Shown here one piece after another: positions 8,543-16,043 of a stretch of DNA of 41,177 bases (positions are counted from its first letter, which is position 1; each line of letters begins with the position of its first letter). Both the position numbers and the translations under genes were made by a program. The notes under the pieces were generated by a model. That model worked only from the letters and a program-made list of their open reading frames with translations, ran no database searches and had not been told where the DNA came from. The stretch is from Desulfovibrionaceae bacterium (GTDB lineage: Bacteria > Desulfobacterota > Desulfovibrionia > Desulfovibrionales > Desulfovibrionaceae): positions 1 to 41,177 of the forward strand of contig JAQXJC010000052.1 in the NCBI GenBank assembly GCA_029008115.1, written 5' to 3'.

Positions 8543-8578
8543 CCATGAGGGGGGAGCGGCGCCCCCCCATGCTCATGG
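8543..8578. terminator. Hairpin between convergent genes
   Basis: CCATGAGGGGGG (8543-8554) pairs with a CCCCCC run plus CTCATGG (8562-8578), leaving a three-base bulge. It lies between the stops of two convergent genes and is nearly symmetrical, so it could stop transcription from both sides. There is no T run, which lowers confidence. Confidence 0.4.
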
Positions 8579-8586
8579 ATGATGCG

Positions 8587-9777
8587 CTATTTCATGGCCT
8601 GCATGGCGGCCTTGAAGCCGTCGGCGGCATTGCGGATGACCTTTTCGTCCACGCAGAAGGCAAGACGGAAGTGGCCCGGGCAGCCGAAGCCTGAACCGGG
8701 CACGGCCAGCACCCGCTGCTCCTGAAGTTTGGAGACAAAGGCCACGTCGTCCCCGCCGGGAGCTTTGGGGAAGAAATAGAAGGCGCCCTCCGGCATGCGG
8801 TATTCGTAGCCGGCGGCATCCAGCACCTCGGCCATGGCCTTGCGGCGGGCGGCATATATGTTCAGGTCCACCTGCGAGCCCAGGGCGGCGACCATGATAT
8901 GCTGGCCCACCACAGGAGGATTCACAAAGCCCAGAATGCGGTTGGTCAGGGTCAGGCCCGCGGCCAGCGCCTGCTTTTCCGGCATGTTGGGGCAGATGAT
9001 GACATAGCCCACGCGCTCGCCGGGCAGGGACATGTTTTTGGAGAAGGAGCTGACCACCACGGCATATTCGTACAGCGGCAGGGTGGAAGGCACGGACACG
9101 CCGTCATAGGCCAGGAAGCGGTACGGCTCGTCCGCCACAAGGAAGATGGGCTTGCCGTACTCCGCGGATTTTGCCCGCAGCACGGCGATGACGGCTTCAA
9201 GCTGTTCCCTGCTGTAGACCACCCCTGTGGGATTATGCGGCGAATTGATGAGCAGGACGCGGGTATTGGCGCTGATGGCGGCCTCCAGACCGGCTACATC
9301 CGGCGCAAAGGTATCCTTCTCCGCCGGAATGGCGCGGAAGGTGCCGCCGTGGTTGGCCACATAGGTGCCGTATTCCACAAAGTAGGGAGAGAAGGTCAGC
9401 ACTTCCTCCCCGGGGTTCAGCACGGCGCGGAAGAATGCGTTCAGGCCGCCGGCGGCGCCGCAGGTGAGCACCACATCCTCGCCCGCGATCGCAATGCCCT
9501 GCTCCTGGCTGAGATGTCTGGCCAGCGCTTCACGCGCCCAGGGGAAGCCCGCGTTGGGCATGTAGCCGAAGGCGAAGGGCTCTTCCGCCTTTTCCGCAAA
9601 GGCGCGCAGGCCCTTTGCCACTAAAGCGGGGGCGGGAAGATCGGGATTGCCGATGCTGAAGTCATAGACCTTGTCTTCGCCATACTGCTTTTTCAGAATC
9701 ATGCCTGCTTCAAACATGCGGCGAATCCAGGATGAATTGGCGATGGACGCGCTGATCCTGTCAGAAAGAATGCTCAT
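8587..9777 (-). CDS. Class I/II PLP-dependent aminotransferase
   Basis: The 396-residue protein is a fold-type I aminotransferase of the aspartate aminotransferase superfamily. Visible motifs are YDFSIGNPDLPAP near the N-terminus, INSPHNPTGVVY and VADEPYRFLAYDG (PLP-contacting Asn, Asp and Tyr). VSSFSKNMSLPGERVGYV contains the Schiff-base Lys and the phosphate-binding Arg, and FRLAFCVDE near the end carries the substrate-carboxylate Arg. The start was set at ATG 9777 because AAGGAGA precedes it; an upstream in-frame ATG at 9798 lacks a comparable site. It is transcribed alone and convergent with the HD gene. Aspartate or another amino acid plus 2-oxoglutarate are plausible substrates; specificity is not readable. 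Confidence 0.9.
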   Translation of the reverse strand: MSILSDRISASIANSSWIRRMFEAGMILKKQYGEDKVYDFSIGNPDLPAPALVAKGLRAFAEKAEEPFAFGYMPNAGFPWAREALARHLSQEQGIAIAGEDVVLTCGAAGGLNAFFRAVLNPGEEVLTFSPYFVEYGTYVANHGGTFRAIPAEKDTFAPDVAGLEAAISANTRVLLINSPHNPTGVVYSREQLEAVIAVLRAKSAEYGKPIFLVADEPYRFLAYDGVSVPSTLPLYEYAVVVSSFSKNMSLPGERVGYVIICPNMPEKQALAAGLTLTNRILGFVNPPVVGQHIMVAALGSQVDLNIYAARRKAMAEVLDAAGYEYRMPEGAFYFFPKAPGGDDVAFVSKLQEQRVLAVPGSGFGCPGHFRLAFCVDEKVIRNAADGFKAAMQAMK

Positions 9778-9791
9778 GCTGTCTCTCCTTA

Positions 9792-9820
9792 TTGTCATTA
9801 AATCCGCTCTGGTCTATATA
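9792..9820 (+). promoter_or_regulatory. Sigma70-type promoter for the lipoprotein gene
   Basis: TTGTCA (9792-9797) and TATATA (9815-9820) are separated by 17 bases. The start codon of the lipoprotein gene is 43 bases downstream. The -10 overlaps a CTATATAG palindrome (9814-9821). Confidence 0.55.
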
Positions 9821-9863
9821 GGCCGGAACGTGTGTGAACTTGCTACTGCGGGAGGAAACCCTG

Positions 9864-10274
9864 ATGGTGCGTGCTCTGTTGTTCTGCGCCGGCGCGGCGC
9901 TGCTGGCCGGTTGCTCCGCCATGAACCCGTGGGCTGACGAAAATGAGCCGAAGGTCATGACCATGGAAGTCGATTTGCAGGAACGCCATCGCTGTTCCCG
10001 TATTTCCCCGGAAATTACAGTACACAATGTGCCCGAGGGAACGGTGGCCTTCCAGGTGCGCCTTGAGGAAACGTCCCTGCCCCAGCGCATTCTCGGGGGA
10101 GGCAGATGGGCCAATGACGGCAGCGGTGTCATTCCCGAAGGCGCCTTGACCCAGCATTATCAGGGGGCCTGTCCTCAGAACGGCGTGCCCGGAAAGTACA
10201 TGTACGTCGTGGCGGCCATGGGCGCGGATGGACAGCCGCTGGGTGTCCGTACGTATTCCTTCACGCAGGAGTAG
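9864..10274 (+). CDS. Small lipoprotein with PEBP/YbhB-like domain
   Basis: The 136-residue product begins with a lipoprotein signal peptide, with lipobox LAGC and Cys17 as the expected lipidated residue, so it should be anchored in a membrane. The mature part resembles the phosphatidylethanolamine-binding protein (YbhB/YbcL) family. CSRISPEITVHNVPEGT matches the family entry strand, and YQGACPQNGVPGKYMYVV matches the ligand-site GPCPP..H/K-Y segment. It is shorter than typical YbhB, and the DPD-type Asp motif is replaced. The start ATG 9864 has GGAGG upstream; an upstream in-frame start would destroy the signal peptide. Function is unknown; the family assignment is by motif only. Confidence 0.7.
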   Translation: MVRALLFCAGAALLAGCSAMNPWADENEPKVMTMEVDLQERHRCSRISPEITVHNVPEGTVAFQVRLEETSLPQRILGGGRWANDGSGVIPEGALTQHYQGACPQNGVPGKYMYVVAAMGADGQPLGVRTYSFTQE

Positions 10275-10395
10275 TCTGCTGAATGTACGATGATCCGGCG
10301 CGACAGGCAAGAGCTGTTGCGTCCATTGTTGAAAGGGCATGATGAAGAAGATGCGGTGCGGGCGGGAAGATGCCGCGCCCTGTGTCATGATGATG

Positions 10396-10433
10396 TACGG
10401 TCGTGTCTCTCGCAGATGCGGCCGTATTTTTTT
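10396..10433 (+). terminator. Intrinsic terminator downstream of the lipoprotein gene
   Basis: TACGGTCG (10396-10403) pairs with CGGCCGTA (10419-10426), allowing one G-U pair, and is followed by seven T. It lies about 120 bases after the lipoprotein stop and just before the convergent bioC end. Confidence 0.6.
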
Positions 10434-10453
10434 ATGGAATGCGCGGGCGGCAG

Positions 10454-11230
10454 TCAGGCCCGGAGAACGACGTAGCGCGGGTGATAGGTCAGTGTTCGTG
10501 CAAAGTCCCGGCAGAAGCGTTCATCCAGCGCCTTCAGGCGTCCGTGGGTGAGCGGCGGAGCGTCAAAGGCGTTGACACCGGTGGCGCGCAGATGGCGCAG
10601 GGCATCCAGCAGGGAAGAAAAGACGATGGTCTGGTGTTCCTCGCACAGAGTCAGCAGGGTGCCTGCGGGCAGGAGCGCGCGCAGGGCGTCCGGCGCGGGG
10701 CTGGTCAGGCCAACGCCGAAGAGCGCGCGTATTTCCCGCAGGTTGTCCTGACCAAAGCTGGAAAATGCCAGTATGCCGCCGGGCTTCAGCGCCGCACGCA
10801 GGGCCGCCAGCGTGGCGGCAGGACGGCGGCTCCATTGCAGGCAGGCATTGGAGATGACGAGATCGAAGCCGTCGGGCTGATGCTCCCGCAGGTGCGGTGC
10901 CTCTTCATCAATATCACCGGGCAGAAAGCGAGCCTGCGGGCGAAAGCGAAGCGCGGCCCCGGCACATTCGGGCACAAGATCATTGGCCAGATAGCTCCGG
11001 CAGGGGATGCGCTCCGCCAGCAGGCGGGTGAGCTGGCCCGTGCCGCAGCCCAGTTCGGCTATGCAGGGATAGCTCCGTACGGGCAGCAGGGCGCACAGCC
11101 GTTCCGCCATGCGGCGCTGCACGGTGGCATGCTCGTCATAGGTGGACAGGCTTCTGCGGAAACTGCGCTGGATGCGGGCGGTATCCGCCATGCCCGCCGG
11201 CAGGGGGCCGTCATGCTGTCTTTCAACCAT
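10454..11230 (-). CDS. bioC: Malonyl-ACP O-methyltransferase BioC
   Basis: The 258-residue SAM-dependent methyltransferase has motif I AELGCGTGQLTRLL, an acidic strand-2 region (YLANDLVPEC), GDIDEE, DLVISNACLQW and LKPGGILAFSSFG, the arrangement seen in BioC. The N-terminal RIQRSFRRSLSTYDEHATVQ matches the BioC family start (F..A...Y). BioC methylates the free carboxyl of malonyl-ACP so that fatty-acid synthesis can build the pimeloyl chain for biotin. The start at 11230 overlaps the bioG stop by eight bases and has GGGAG upstream; Met at 11191 lacks a site. The order bioF-bioG-bioC supports the assignment strongly. Confidence 0.88.
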   Translation of the reverse strand: MVERQHDGPLPAGMADTARIQRSFRRSLSTYDEHATVQRRMAERLCALLPVRSYPCIAELGCGTGQLTRLLAERIPCRSYLANDLVPECAGAALRFRPQARFLPGDIDEEAPHLREHQPDGFDLVISNACLQWSRRPAATLAALRAALKPGGILAFSSFGQDNLREIRALFGVGLTSPAPDALRALLPAGTLLTLCEEHQTIVFSSLLDALRHLRATGVNAFDAPPLTHGRLKALDERFCRDFARTLTYHPRYVVLRA

Positions 11231-11885
11231 GCCACAGCTCCCGCCATGCACGGAAGGACGGGAAGGGGCAGTGGCTTCCTTCCAGCGGGATGAGGCGCGT
11301 TCCCGGGCATGACTGCCAGTAGCGCCTCTGGCTGCGGGCGGGAAAGATGCGATCCCCGGCAGAAACAAGGGCGAGATCAAAATGCGGCGCTTCCGCCGTA
11401 TCTTCCAGCACCAGACGGCGCACAGCGTCCAGCTCCTCCCGCAGTTCGGCGACATCCTGCCGGCACAGGCTGCATTCCATGCCCGCCCGCAGCATGAATC
11501 TGTCTCTGGCGTCGGTACTGGTCATGGCCTGCACGGTGGCGTCGTATACAGGCGCGGGAATGCCGTAGCGGGCGTCAATGGGACGGGGCGTCCCGTTGCA
11601 GGCCACGGAGATATGAAAGGGCGGCAGGAGCCGTTTCAGCATGCCGCTCATGTAAACGCCCAGCGACCAGGCGACCAGAATGCGCCGGCTGGGAGTCAGG
11701 GCCGCTAGTTCGCGCAGCAGCGCCGGGTCCGGCTCCGGCCTGCGGTAGTCATACAGGCAGAGCACGTCGCAGCCTGTGCCGTCCAGCCCGGCCACGACTC
11801 TTTCGTCCATGCCCCAGCCGTTGCAGAAGACCACAAGTTCCGCCGGTGCGCCGGCCGGGGCGCGGTGCAGCCACACGTGCCTCAT
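11223..11885 (-). CDS. bioG: Pimeloyl-[ACP] methyl ester esterase BioG (DUF452 family)
   Basis: The 220-residue alpha/beta hydrolase-like protein has VVFCNGWGMDERV near the N-terminus, VAWSLGVYMSG as the nucleophile elbow (Ser in W-S-L-G), CNGTPRPIDARYGIP, and an acid/His end region with SAGDRIFP and EGSHCPF. These are hallmarks of BioG, one of several non-homologous esterases that cleave the methyl ester of pimeloyl-ACP to end chain elongation. Its ATG (11885) overlaps the bioF stop in an ATGA arrangement, so translation is coupled. Sitting between bioF and bioC confirms the role. BioH is the alternative esterase in other bacteria and is not seen here. Confidence 0.88.
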   Translation of the reverse strand: MRHVWLHRAPAGAPAELVVFCNGWGMDERVVAGLDGTGCDVLCLYDYRRPEPDPALLRELAALTPSRRILVAWSLGVYMSGMLKRLLPPFHISVACNGTPRPIDARYGIPAPVYDATVQAMTSTDARDRFMLRAGMECSLCRQDVAELREELDAVRRLVLEDTAEAPHFDLALVSAGDRIFPARSQRRYWQSCPGTRLIPLEGSHCPFPSFRAWRELWHG

Positions 11886-13003
11886 GCCAGCATCTCCCTG
11901 ATGCGTTCCAGCAGGGTCTGCACCGCCGGGGCCTCCATGTCGGCCGTGAGGGAAAGGCGCAGCCGCGCCGTACCGGCAGGGACGGTGGGCGGGCGGATGG
12001 GCCAGACGAAATAGTGGGCATGGCGCAGACGGCGGGCCACGTCGGCAGCCTGTGCGCTGTCGCCGATGAGCACGGGAAGGATTTGCGTGGGGCTGCCCAG
12101 CGCATCGCACAGGGCGCGCAGCCTGCGCCGCTGGGCCAGCAGCAGATCGAACTTCTCCGTCAGCAGAAAGTGCGACCACAGCATGTTCACTGGCGGCAGG
12201 GCCGTGGAAAAGATGAAGGAGCCGGCCATGTTCACCAGCGTGTCAATAATGGCGCGGCTGCCTAGGCAGAAGGCGCCGGACGAGGCCAGCGACTTGCCGC
12301 AGGTGGCAGTCACGATGTCAATATCCATGCCTTCGCCCATGCCGGCCAGATTTTCGCCGAAAACGCCGAAGGCATGGGCCTCGTCCACCATGAGCAGGGC
12401 GTCATAGCGCCGCTTGAGGGCGATGAGCGCGTCCAGATCGGCCGTGTCGCCATCCATGCTGAATACGGATTCGGTGATGATCAGCGCCTGCCTGCCCTCC
12501 GCGCGGTGCCTGCGCAGCAGTGCTTCCAGGTGTCCATAGTCCAGATGCCGGTAGCGGTGAAAGGAGGCGCCGGAAAGCCGCATGCCGGCCACGGCGCTGG
12601 CATGCACCAGCTTGTCGGCAAAGATGACATCGCCCCTGCCGGCCAGCGCGCTGATGACGCCGAGATTGCACTGGTAGCCTGTGTTGAAGAGCAGGCATGC
12701 CTCCCGCCCGAAGAGTTCCGCCAGCCGTTCTTCCAGCCTGCCATAGATGGCGGAGCTGCCGCTGAGCAGACGGGCCGAGGCAGAGGAGAAAAGAAATTCC
12801 GGGCTGCCGGAGCAGGCCGAGCAGAACTCCCGCACAAGGTCTGCCCGGGTGCTGAGCGCCAGATAGTCGTTGGAGGAAAAATTGAGCATGCGCTCTCCGT
12901 CCATAAGGACATCCTGTCCCTGGCGGCAGAGAATGGGAGGGATGGAGCGGAAACGTCCTTCGGCGCGCAGAGTATCGAGACGTTGCAGATAGAAATCGTC
13001 CAT
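11882..13003 (-). CDS. bioF: 8-amino-7-oxononanoate synthase BioF
   Basis: The 373-residue alpha-oxoamine synthase joins L-alanine and pimeloyl-thioester, the first step of the biotin ring pathway. Motifs include LNFSSNDYLALS, SASARLLSGSS, the cofactor-binding DEAHAFGVFGE and ATCGKSLASSGAF with the Schiff-base Lys. The product is near the usual BioF length. Its start at 13003 has only a weak GGAAAG upstream. It overlaps bioG by four bases; the three genes form one operon, while bioA, bioD and bioB are not in the window. It is a second, diverged member of the same superfamily as the enzyme encoded at 2176-3507. Confidence 0.9.
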   Translation of the reverse strand: MDDFYLQRLDTLRAEGRFRSIPPILCRQGQDVLMDGERMLNFSSNDYLALSTRADLVREFCSACSGSPEFLFSSASARLLSGSSAIYGRLEERLAELFGREACLLFNTGYQCNLGVISALAGRGDVIFADKLVHASAVAGMRLSGASFHRYRHLDYGHLEALLRRHRAEGRQALIITESVFSMDGDTADLDALIALKRRYDALLMVDEAHAFGVFGENLAGMGEGMDIDIVTATCGKSLASSGAFCLGSRAIIDTLVNMAGSFIFSTALPPVNMLWSHFLLTEKFDLLLAQRRRLRALCDALGSPTQILPVLIGDSAQAADVARRLRHAHYFVWPIRPPTVPAGTARLRLSLTADMEAPAVQTLLERIREMLA

Positions 13004-13095
13004 GAGGGAGCATCTTTCCGCCGGGCTGGCGGCATACTGGAGAACGGCGGGGCATTGAGCGGCCCCGCCGTTCCGGCGTCCAAGGGAAATGGGAA

Positions 13096-13356
13096 TCAGG
13101 CGTCGGCCTCTTCCAGCAGCAGGCGGCGGATGCGCACCTGCCGCAGGGTACGGCGGGTTTGCAGGACAAGTCTGTCTTCCTGGAGCTGGTGGATTTCCTG
13201 CGCGCGCCAGATGCCGCGCGCGGGGTCCTCTTCCGCCATGGCCGCTTTTATCTTTGCTTCAGTCGCCGCGAGCAGCGCATCAATCGTCGCTATCTCGTTC
13301 TCTAAATGTTGCCGGTTGCGAGGTAATGATGCGTCGTCTGACAACGGGCTGTTCAT
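13096..13356 (-). CDS. Small predicted coiled-coil protein, unknown function
   Basis: The 86-residue protein is rich in Glu, Arg, Ala and Leu and is predicted to be almost all helical (NRQHLENEIATIDALLAATE onward), probably a coiled coil. No signal peptide or known motif is visible. The start at ATG 13356 has AGGAG eight bases upstream; an ATG at 13374 lies further up. The first 77 bases overlap the 3' end of the chorismate-mutase/EPSP-synthase-like gene in another frame. That suggests translational coupling, although part of the overlap could reflect a mis-chosen start. The bioF start lies 92 bases downstream on the same strand. Confidence 0.6.
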   Translation of the reverse strand: MNSPLSDDASLPRNRQHLENEIATIDALLAATEAKIKAAMAEEDPARGIWRAQEIHQLQEDRLVLQTRRTLRQVRIRRLLLEEADA

Positions 13357-15025
13357 CGGGCTGCTCCTGCGCACGTTTGAGTTCCGGGTCGGGAAGGCTG
13401 TTGAAGAGCGCCCAGAACGAGGGATAGAGACGGGTCATGATGCCGGCATTGCTCAGCTTCAGGCCGGCCCTTGCGAAGGATGCCAGCGCCAGGGCCAGGG
13501 CCCACTGCGGCGCGGGGGCCGTCCAGACGGCCGGACGCTCCGCGTTGTCGGCGCGGCGTGCCAGCATGCCGTCGGCAGTGAGCTCAAGGCCGGCATGCTG
13601 GAGGAAGCCCTCCACGGTTTCCCGATCCAGCTCTTCCGGCAGCGAGGGCATGCGCACGGGAGCGTCATGCTTCAGGGCAAGGAAGGCGGCCAGGCCCACG
13701 GCCAGCGGCGCCAGCTTGGCGCTGAAGGCGCTGGCATCCAGCGGCGCTTGCATGGCATTGCCGGAAGGCTGCGCGGTGATGACGCCGGCAGCTTCCGCGA
13801 CATTCACGCCGGCCCAGTTCAGCATGGCGCGGATATGCCCCACGACGGGGCAGGAGGGGAAGGCGCCATGCAGACGGACCTCGCCGCCGGTCACGGCGGA
13901 AAGGGCCAGCAGGGCGGCGTTCAGGGAAAGATCGACGGGCACGCGGGGCTGTTCGGGAATGTCCGGCATGCCGGGCTTGACGGAAAGCTCCAGCCCGTGC
14001 ACGGAGGCGGACACGCCGCAGGCCATGAGCAGCGGCAGGACAAAGCCCAGCATGGCTTCGGCGCGGGGATGGCGGCTCAAGTCAAAGGTGACGGGGCGAT
14101 CCCAGAAGGGGGCGGCCAGCATCAGCCCTTCGACAATCTCGGAGGGCAGGTCTTCCGGCACCACGGTGCTGTCGGGCAGGACGCCGGAGCATTCAAGACG
14201 TACCGGGAAGCCGTCGGATTTGGGCATGGCGTTGACCAGCCTTGCGCCCAGCATGGGCAGATACCGGCGGACGGCGGAAAGATCGGCGAACTTCAGGCTG
14301 CTGTCCCCCGTGAACTTGGCGCGGCTGTGGCAGCCCACGTAGCGGCCCAGCAGCAGGGCGAAGTTGAACAGATCGTCCCCCACGAAGACAACCTTGTCCT
14401 GAAGGGCGAACTCGCCGCCGCGCACAACCACGGTGCCGTTCTCCTGCCAGCTGACGGCCGCGCCCAGCTGATTGCACATCTTGCAGCAGTCCACGACGGC
14501 ATCGTTGAGCAGCGTGGAGGGGATGGTGCGGGCCGCGCCGGTCATGGCGGCGAGGGCGATCCATACGCGGCTCTTGCGGCTGGAGACGGGCGCCGTCATG
14601 CGGATGTTCACGGGCGTGCGGGCAGGAGCCAGATTGAAGCCCTGGCGCAGTTCTTCGCCCGGTTCGCGGCGGGGGAGGAAGTCCACTTCCTGCATCAGGG
14701 CGAACATCTGGCGGATCAGGCGTGCGTCACGGCTCATCCGGCCGGCATTCTTTTCCCAGCTTTCCCGCAGAAACTTTTCTTCGCGCGGGTCCAGATGACC
14801 GCGCTGTCCTGCCATGCGCTGGATGCAGTTGTACCGCTTGACCAGCATTTTCAGAATGTTGCGGTCGATGTCGGCCACGGTCTCGCGCAGAGGCTGGTGC
14901 CGTTCTCCATCGCGGCCGGGGCGGCGGGCCTTGTCGCCGTGCCCGCTGCGATCTCCGGGACGTGCGTCGCGGCGTTGGCTCCGTGCCTGCCGTCCTTCAG
15001 GGGAAAGGTGTTCTTCGTTGCTCAT
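13280..15025 (-). CDS. Chorismate mutase domain fused to degenerate EPSP-synthase-like domain
   Basis: The 581-residue protein has three parts. Residues 1-44 are basic and low-complexity. Residues about 45-117 match an AroQ-class chorismate mutase (LRETVADIDRNILKMLVKRY, then LDPREEKFL), keeping several substrate-binding Arg/Asp/Glu positions. Residues about 138-560 follow the EPSP synthase fold (for example TAPVSSRKSRVWIALAAMTG, VDLSLNAALLALSAVTGGEV, EELDRETVEGFL). Yet the family Lys of GSKS is Arg, SSQ reads PSE, the catalytic Asp before the ATAA segment is missing, and DHR reads APQ. EPSP synthase activity is therefore doubtful. The start at 15025 has GGAAAA upstream. A real aroA is presumably elsewhere in the genome. 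Domain identity is firm; function is uncertain. Confidence 0.75.
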   Translation of the reverse strand: MSNEEHLSPEGRQARSQRRDARPGDRSGHGDKARRPGRDGERHQPLRETVADIDRNILKMLVKRYNCIQRMAGQRGHLDPREEKFLRESWEKNAGRMSRDARLIRQMFALMQEVDFLPRREPGEELRQGFNLAPARTPVNIRMTAPVSSRKSRVWIALAAMTGAARTIPSTLLNDAVVDCCKMCNQLGAAVSWQENGTVVVRGGEFALQDKVVFVGDDLFNFALLLGRYVGCHSRAKFTGDSSLKFADLSAVRRYLPMLGARLVNAMPKSDGFPVRLECSGVLPDSTVVPEDLPSEIVEGLMLAAPFWDRPVTFDLSRHPRAEAMLGFVLPLLMACGVSASVHGLELSVKPGMPDIPEQPRVPVDLSLNAALLALSAVTGGEVRLHGAFPSCPVVGHIRAMLNWAGVNVAEAAGVITAQPSGNAMQAPLDASAFSAKLAPLAVGLAAFLALKHDAPVRMPSLPEELDRETVEGFLQHAGLELTADGMLARRADNAERPAVWTAPAPQWALALALASFARAGLKLSNAGIMTRLYPSFWALFNSLPDPELKRAQEQPDEQPVVRRRIITSQPATFRERDSDD

Positions 15026-15270
15026 ATTTTTTCCAAGGCTGAAATCAGCGCGGCTGATGATAAGGATATGTCCGAAACAATGTTCTGCGGTGTTAGCCTG
15101 AAAATGCCCGCGAAGCAAGCGGCAGCCAGCTGTTTTGAGCATGTGATTTTTGTAACGAGAGCTACGCGAGACGGGAGCGCCGGAAGCCCGGCGGCGCGGC
15201 ACTGGGGCATATTTTTCCGTGTAGTTTTATAATAGATTGTAATTAAATATAAAATTCAAAAAGAGAGTGG

Positions 15271-15298
15271 CTGCGGAATGCCGCAGGGCTTGCCCTGC
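15271..15298 (+). other. Two overlapping, mutually exclusive hairpins
   Basis: CTGCGG-AATG-CCGCAG (15271-15286) and GCAGGGC-TT-GCCCTGC (15283-15298) share the GCAG segment, so only one can form at a time. They would be in a leader only if transcription starts near the TATAAT at 15228. Confidence 0.4.
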
Positions 15299-15339
15299 CC
15301 GGGGGAATGTGCTAGAGCACTTTCTATGCGGAAGAAAAC

Positions 15340-15353
15340 TGTGAATTTTCACA
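15340..15353. promoter_or_regulatory. 14-bp perfect palindrome (candidate operator) upstream of the apr promoter
   Basis: TGTGAA-TT-TTCACA lies nine bases upstream of the TTGACA hexamer. The half-sites look like those of Rex or CRP/FNR-family (for example HcpR) operators, but the spacer is two bases instead of four (Rex) or six (CRP-type, counting TGTGA), so the cognate regulator is uncertain. Confidence 0.45.
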
Positions 15354-15361
15354 TTTGCCCA

Positions 15362-15390
15362 TTGACAGAATGCGGGCAGGTTTGTTACTT
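15362..15390 (+). promoter_or_regulatory. Candidate sigma70 promoter of aprBA
   Basis: A consensus TTGACA (15362-15367) is followed after 16-17 bases by GTTACTT (15384-15390) as a weak -10. The start of aprB is about 155 bases downstream, giving a long leader. Confidence 0.45.
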
Positions 15391-15545
15391 TCCGCACAAG
15401 CAATGACGTGCATTATGAAATTGTGTGCAACATTGCGAATTATCTGGCGAAGTTTGTGATGGCGGCGTCGGGTCTCCCGCGTTGTCACGCCAGTGGCTTC
15501 GGAATGTTTTCCAAATAACACTTTAGTACCTGTTGGAGGTTGCGT

Positions 15546-16019
15546 ATGCCGACTTTTGTCGATCCAGCCAAATGTGACGGCTGCAAGGGTGGCGAAAAGA
15601 CTGCCTGCATGTATATTTGCCCCAACGACCTGATGATCCTCGACCCTGAGGCCATGCGGGCTTACAACCAGGAACCTGACGCCTGCTGGGAATGCTACTC
15701 CTGCGTGAAGATCTGCCCCCAGGGCGCCATCACGGCCCGTCCCTACGCTGACTTCGCTCCTCTGGGCGGCACCTGTATCCCGCTGCGCTCCGCCGACTCC
15801 ATCATGTGGACCGTCAAGTTCCGCAACGGCAGCCAGAAGCGCTTCAAGTTCCCCATCCGTACCACTCCCGAAGGCTCCATCAAGCCCTACGAAGGCAAGC
15901 CTGCCGGCGCCAACATCGAAGACGAATGCTTCTTCACGGAAACCGCTCTGGCCACGCCGGAAGCTCCTATCATGAAGAAGTTTGAAGTCGCCGAAGCCGA
16001 CAAAACCGTCACGCTGTAG
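15546..16019 (+). CDS. aprB: Adenylylsulfate reductase beta subunit
   Basis: The 157-residue iron-sulfur subunit carries two [4Fe-4S] clusters, with ligands at Cys10, 13, 21, 25 and at Cys47, 50, 53, 57 (CDGC..CMYIC and CWECYSCVKIC). The insertion in the first motif is typical of AprB. It passes electrons from the Qmo complex to the FAD of AprA, where APS is reduced to sulfite and AMP in the cytoplasm. The start at ATG 15546 has GGAGG upstream. aprA follows after 24 bases. Codon use is biased toward GAA, GCT and CGT compared with surrounding genes, as expected for a very abundant protein. The tail after the clusters matches the family and is complete. Confidence 0.97.
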   Translation: MPTFVDPAKCDGCKGGEKTACMYICPNDLMILDPEAMRAYNQEPDACWECYSCVKICPQGAITARPYADFAPLGGTCIPLRSADSIMWTVKFRNGSQKRFKFPIRTTPEGSIKPYEGKPAGANIEDECFFTETALATPEAPIMKKFEVAEADKTVTL

Positions 16020-16043
16020 TGATAGCCTGAAGGAGAAACTACT

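Larger units (their letters stand above)
15026..15545. promoter_or_regulatory. Long intergenic control region upstream of aprBA
   Basis: This 520-base gap holds no gene. Seen in order are an AT-rich tract with a perfect TATAAT (15228-15233) lacking a good -35, and overlapping hairpins at 15271-15298. A GTGCTAGAGCAC inverted repeat (15309-15320) and a 14-bp palindrome at 15340-15353 follow. Next come a TTGACA promoter at 15362-15390 and, in the presumed leader, a CGGG-TCT-CCCG hairpin near 15470-15480. GGAGG lies just before the aprB start. It probably also contains the leftward promoter of the chorismate-mutase fusion gene. The region fits tight control of a very highly expressed operon. Confidence 0.6.

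Noticed and set aside
12374-15232. A 952-codon plus-strand open frame opposite bioF and the chorismate-mutase fusion gene
   Set aside because: Shadow of GC-rich genes on the other strand; low-complexity Gly/His/Gln translation and no ribosome site.
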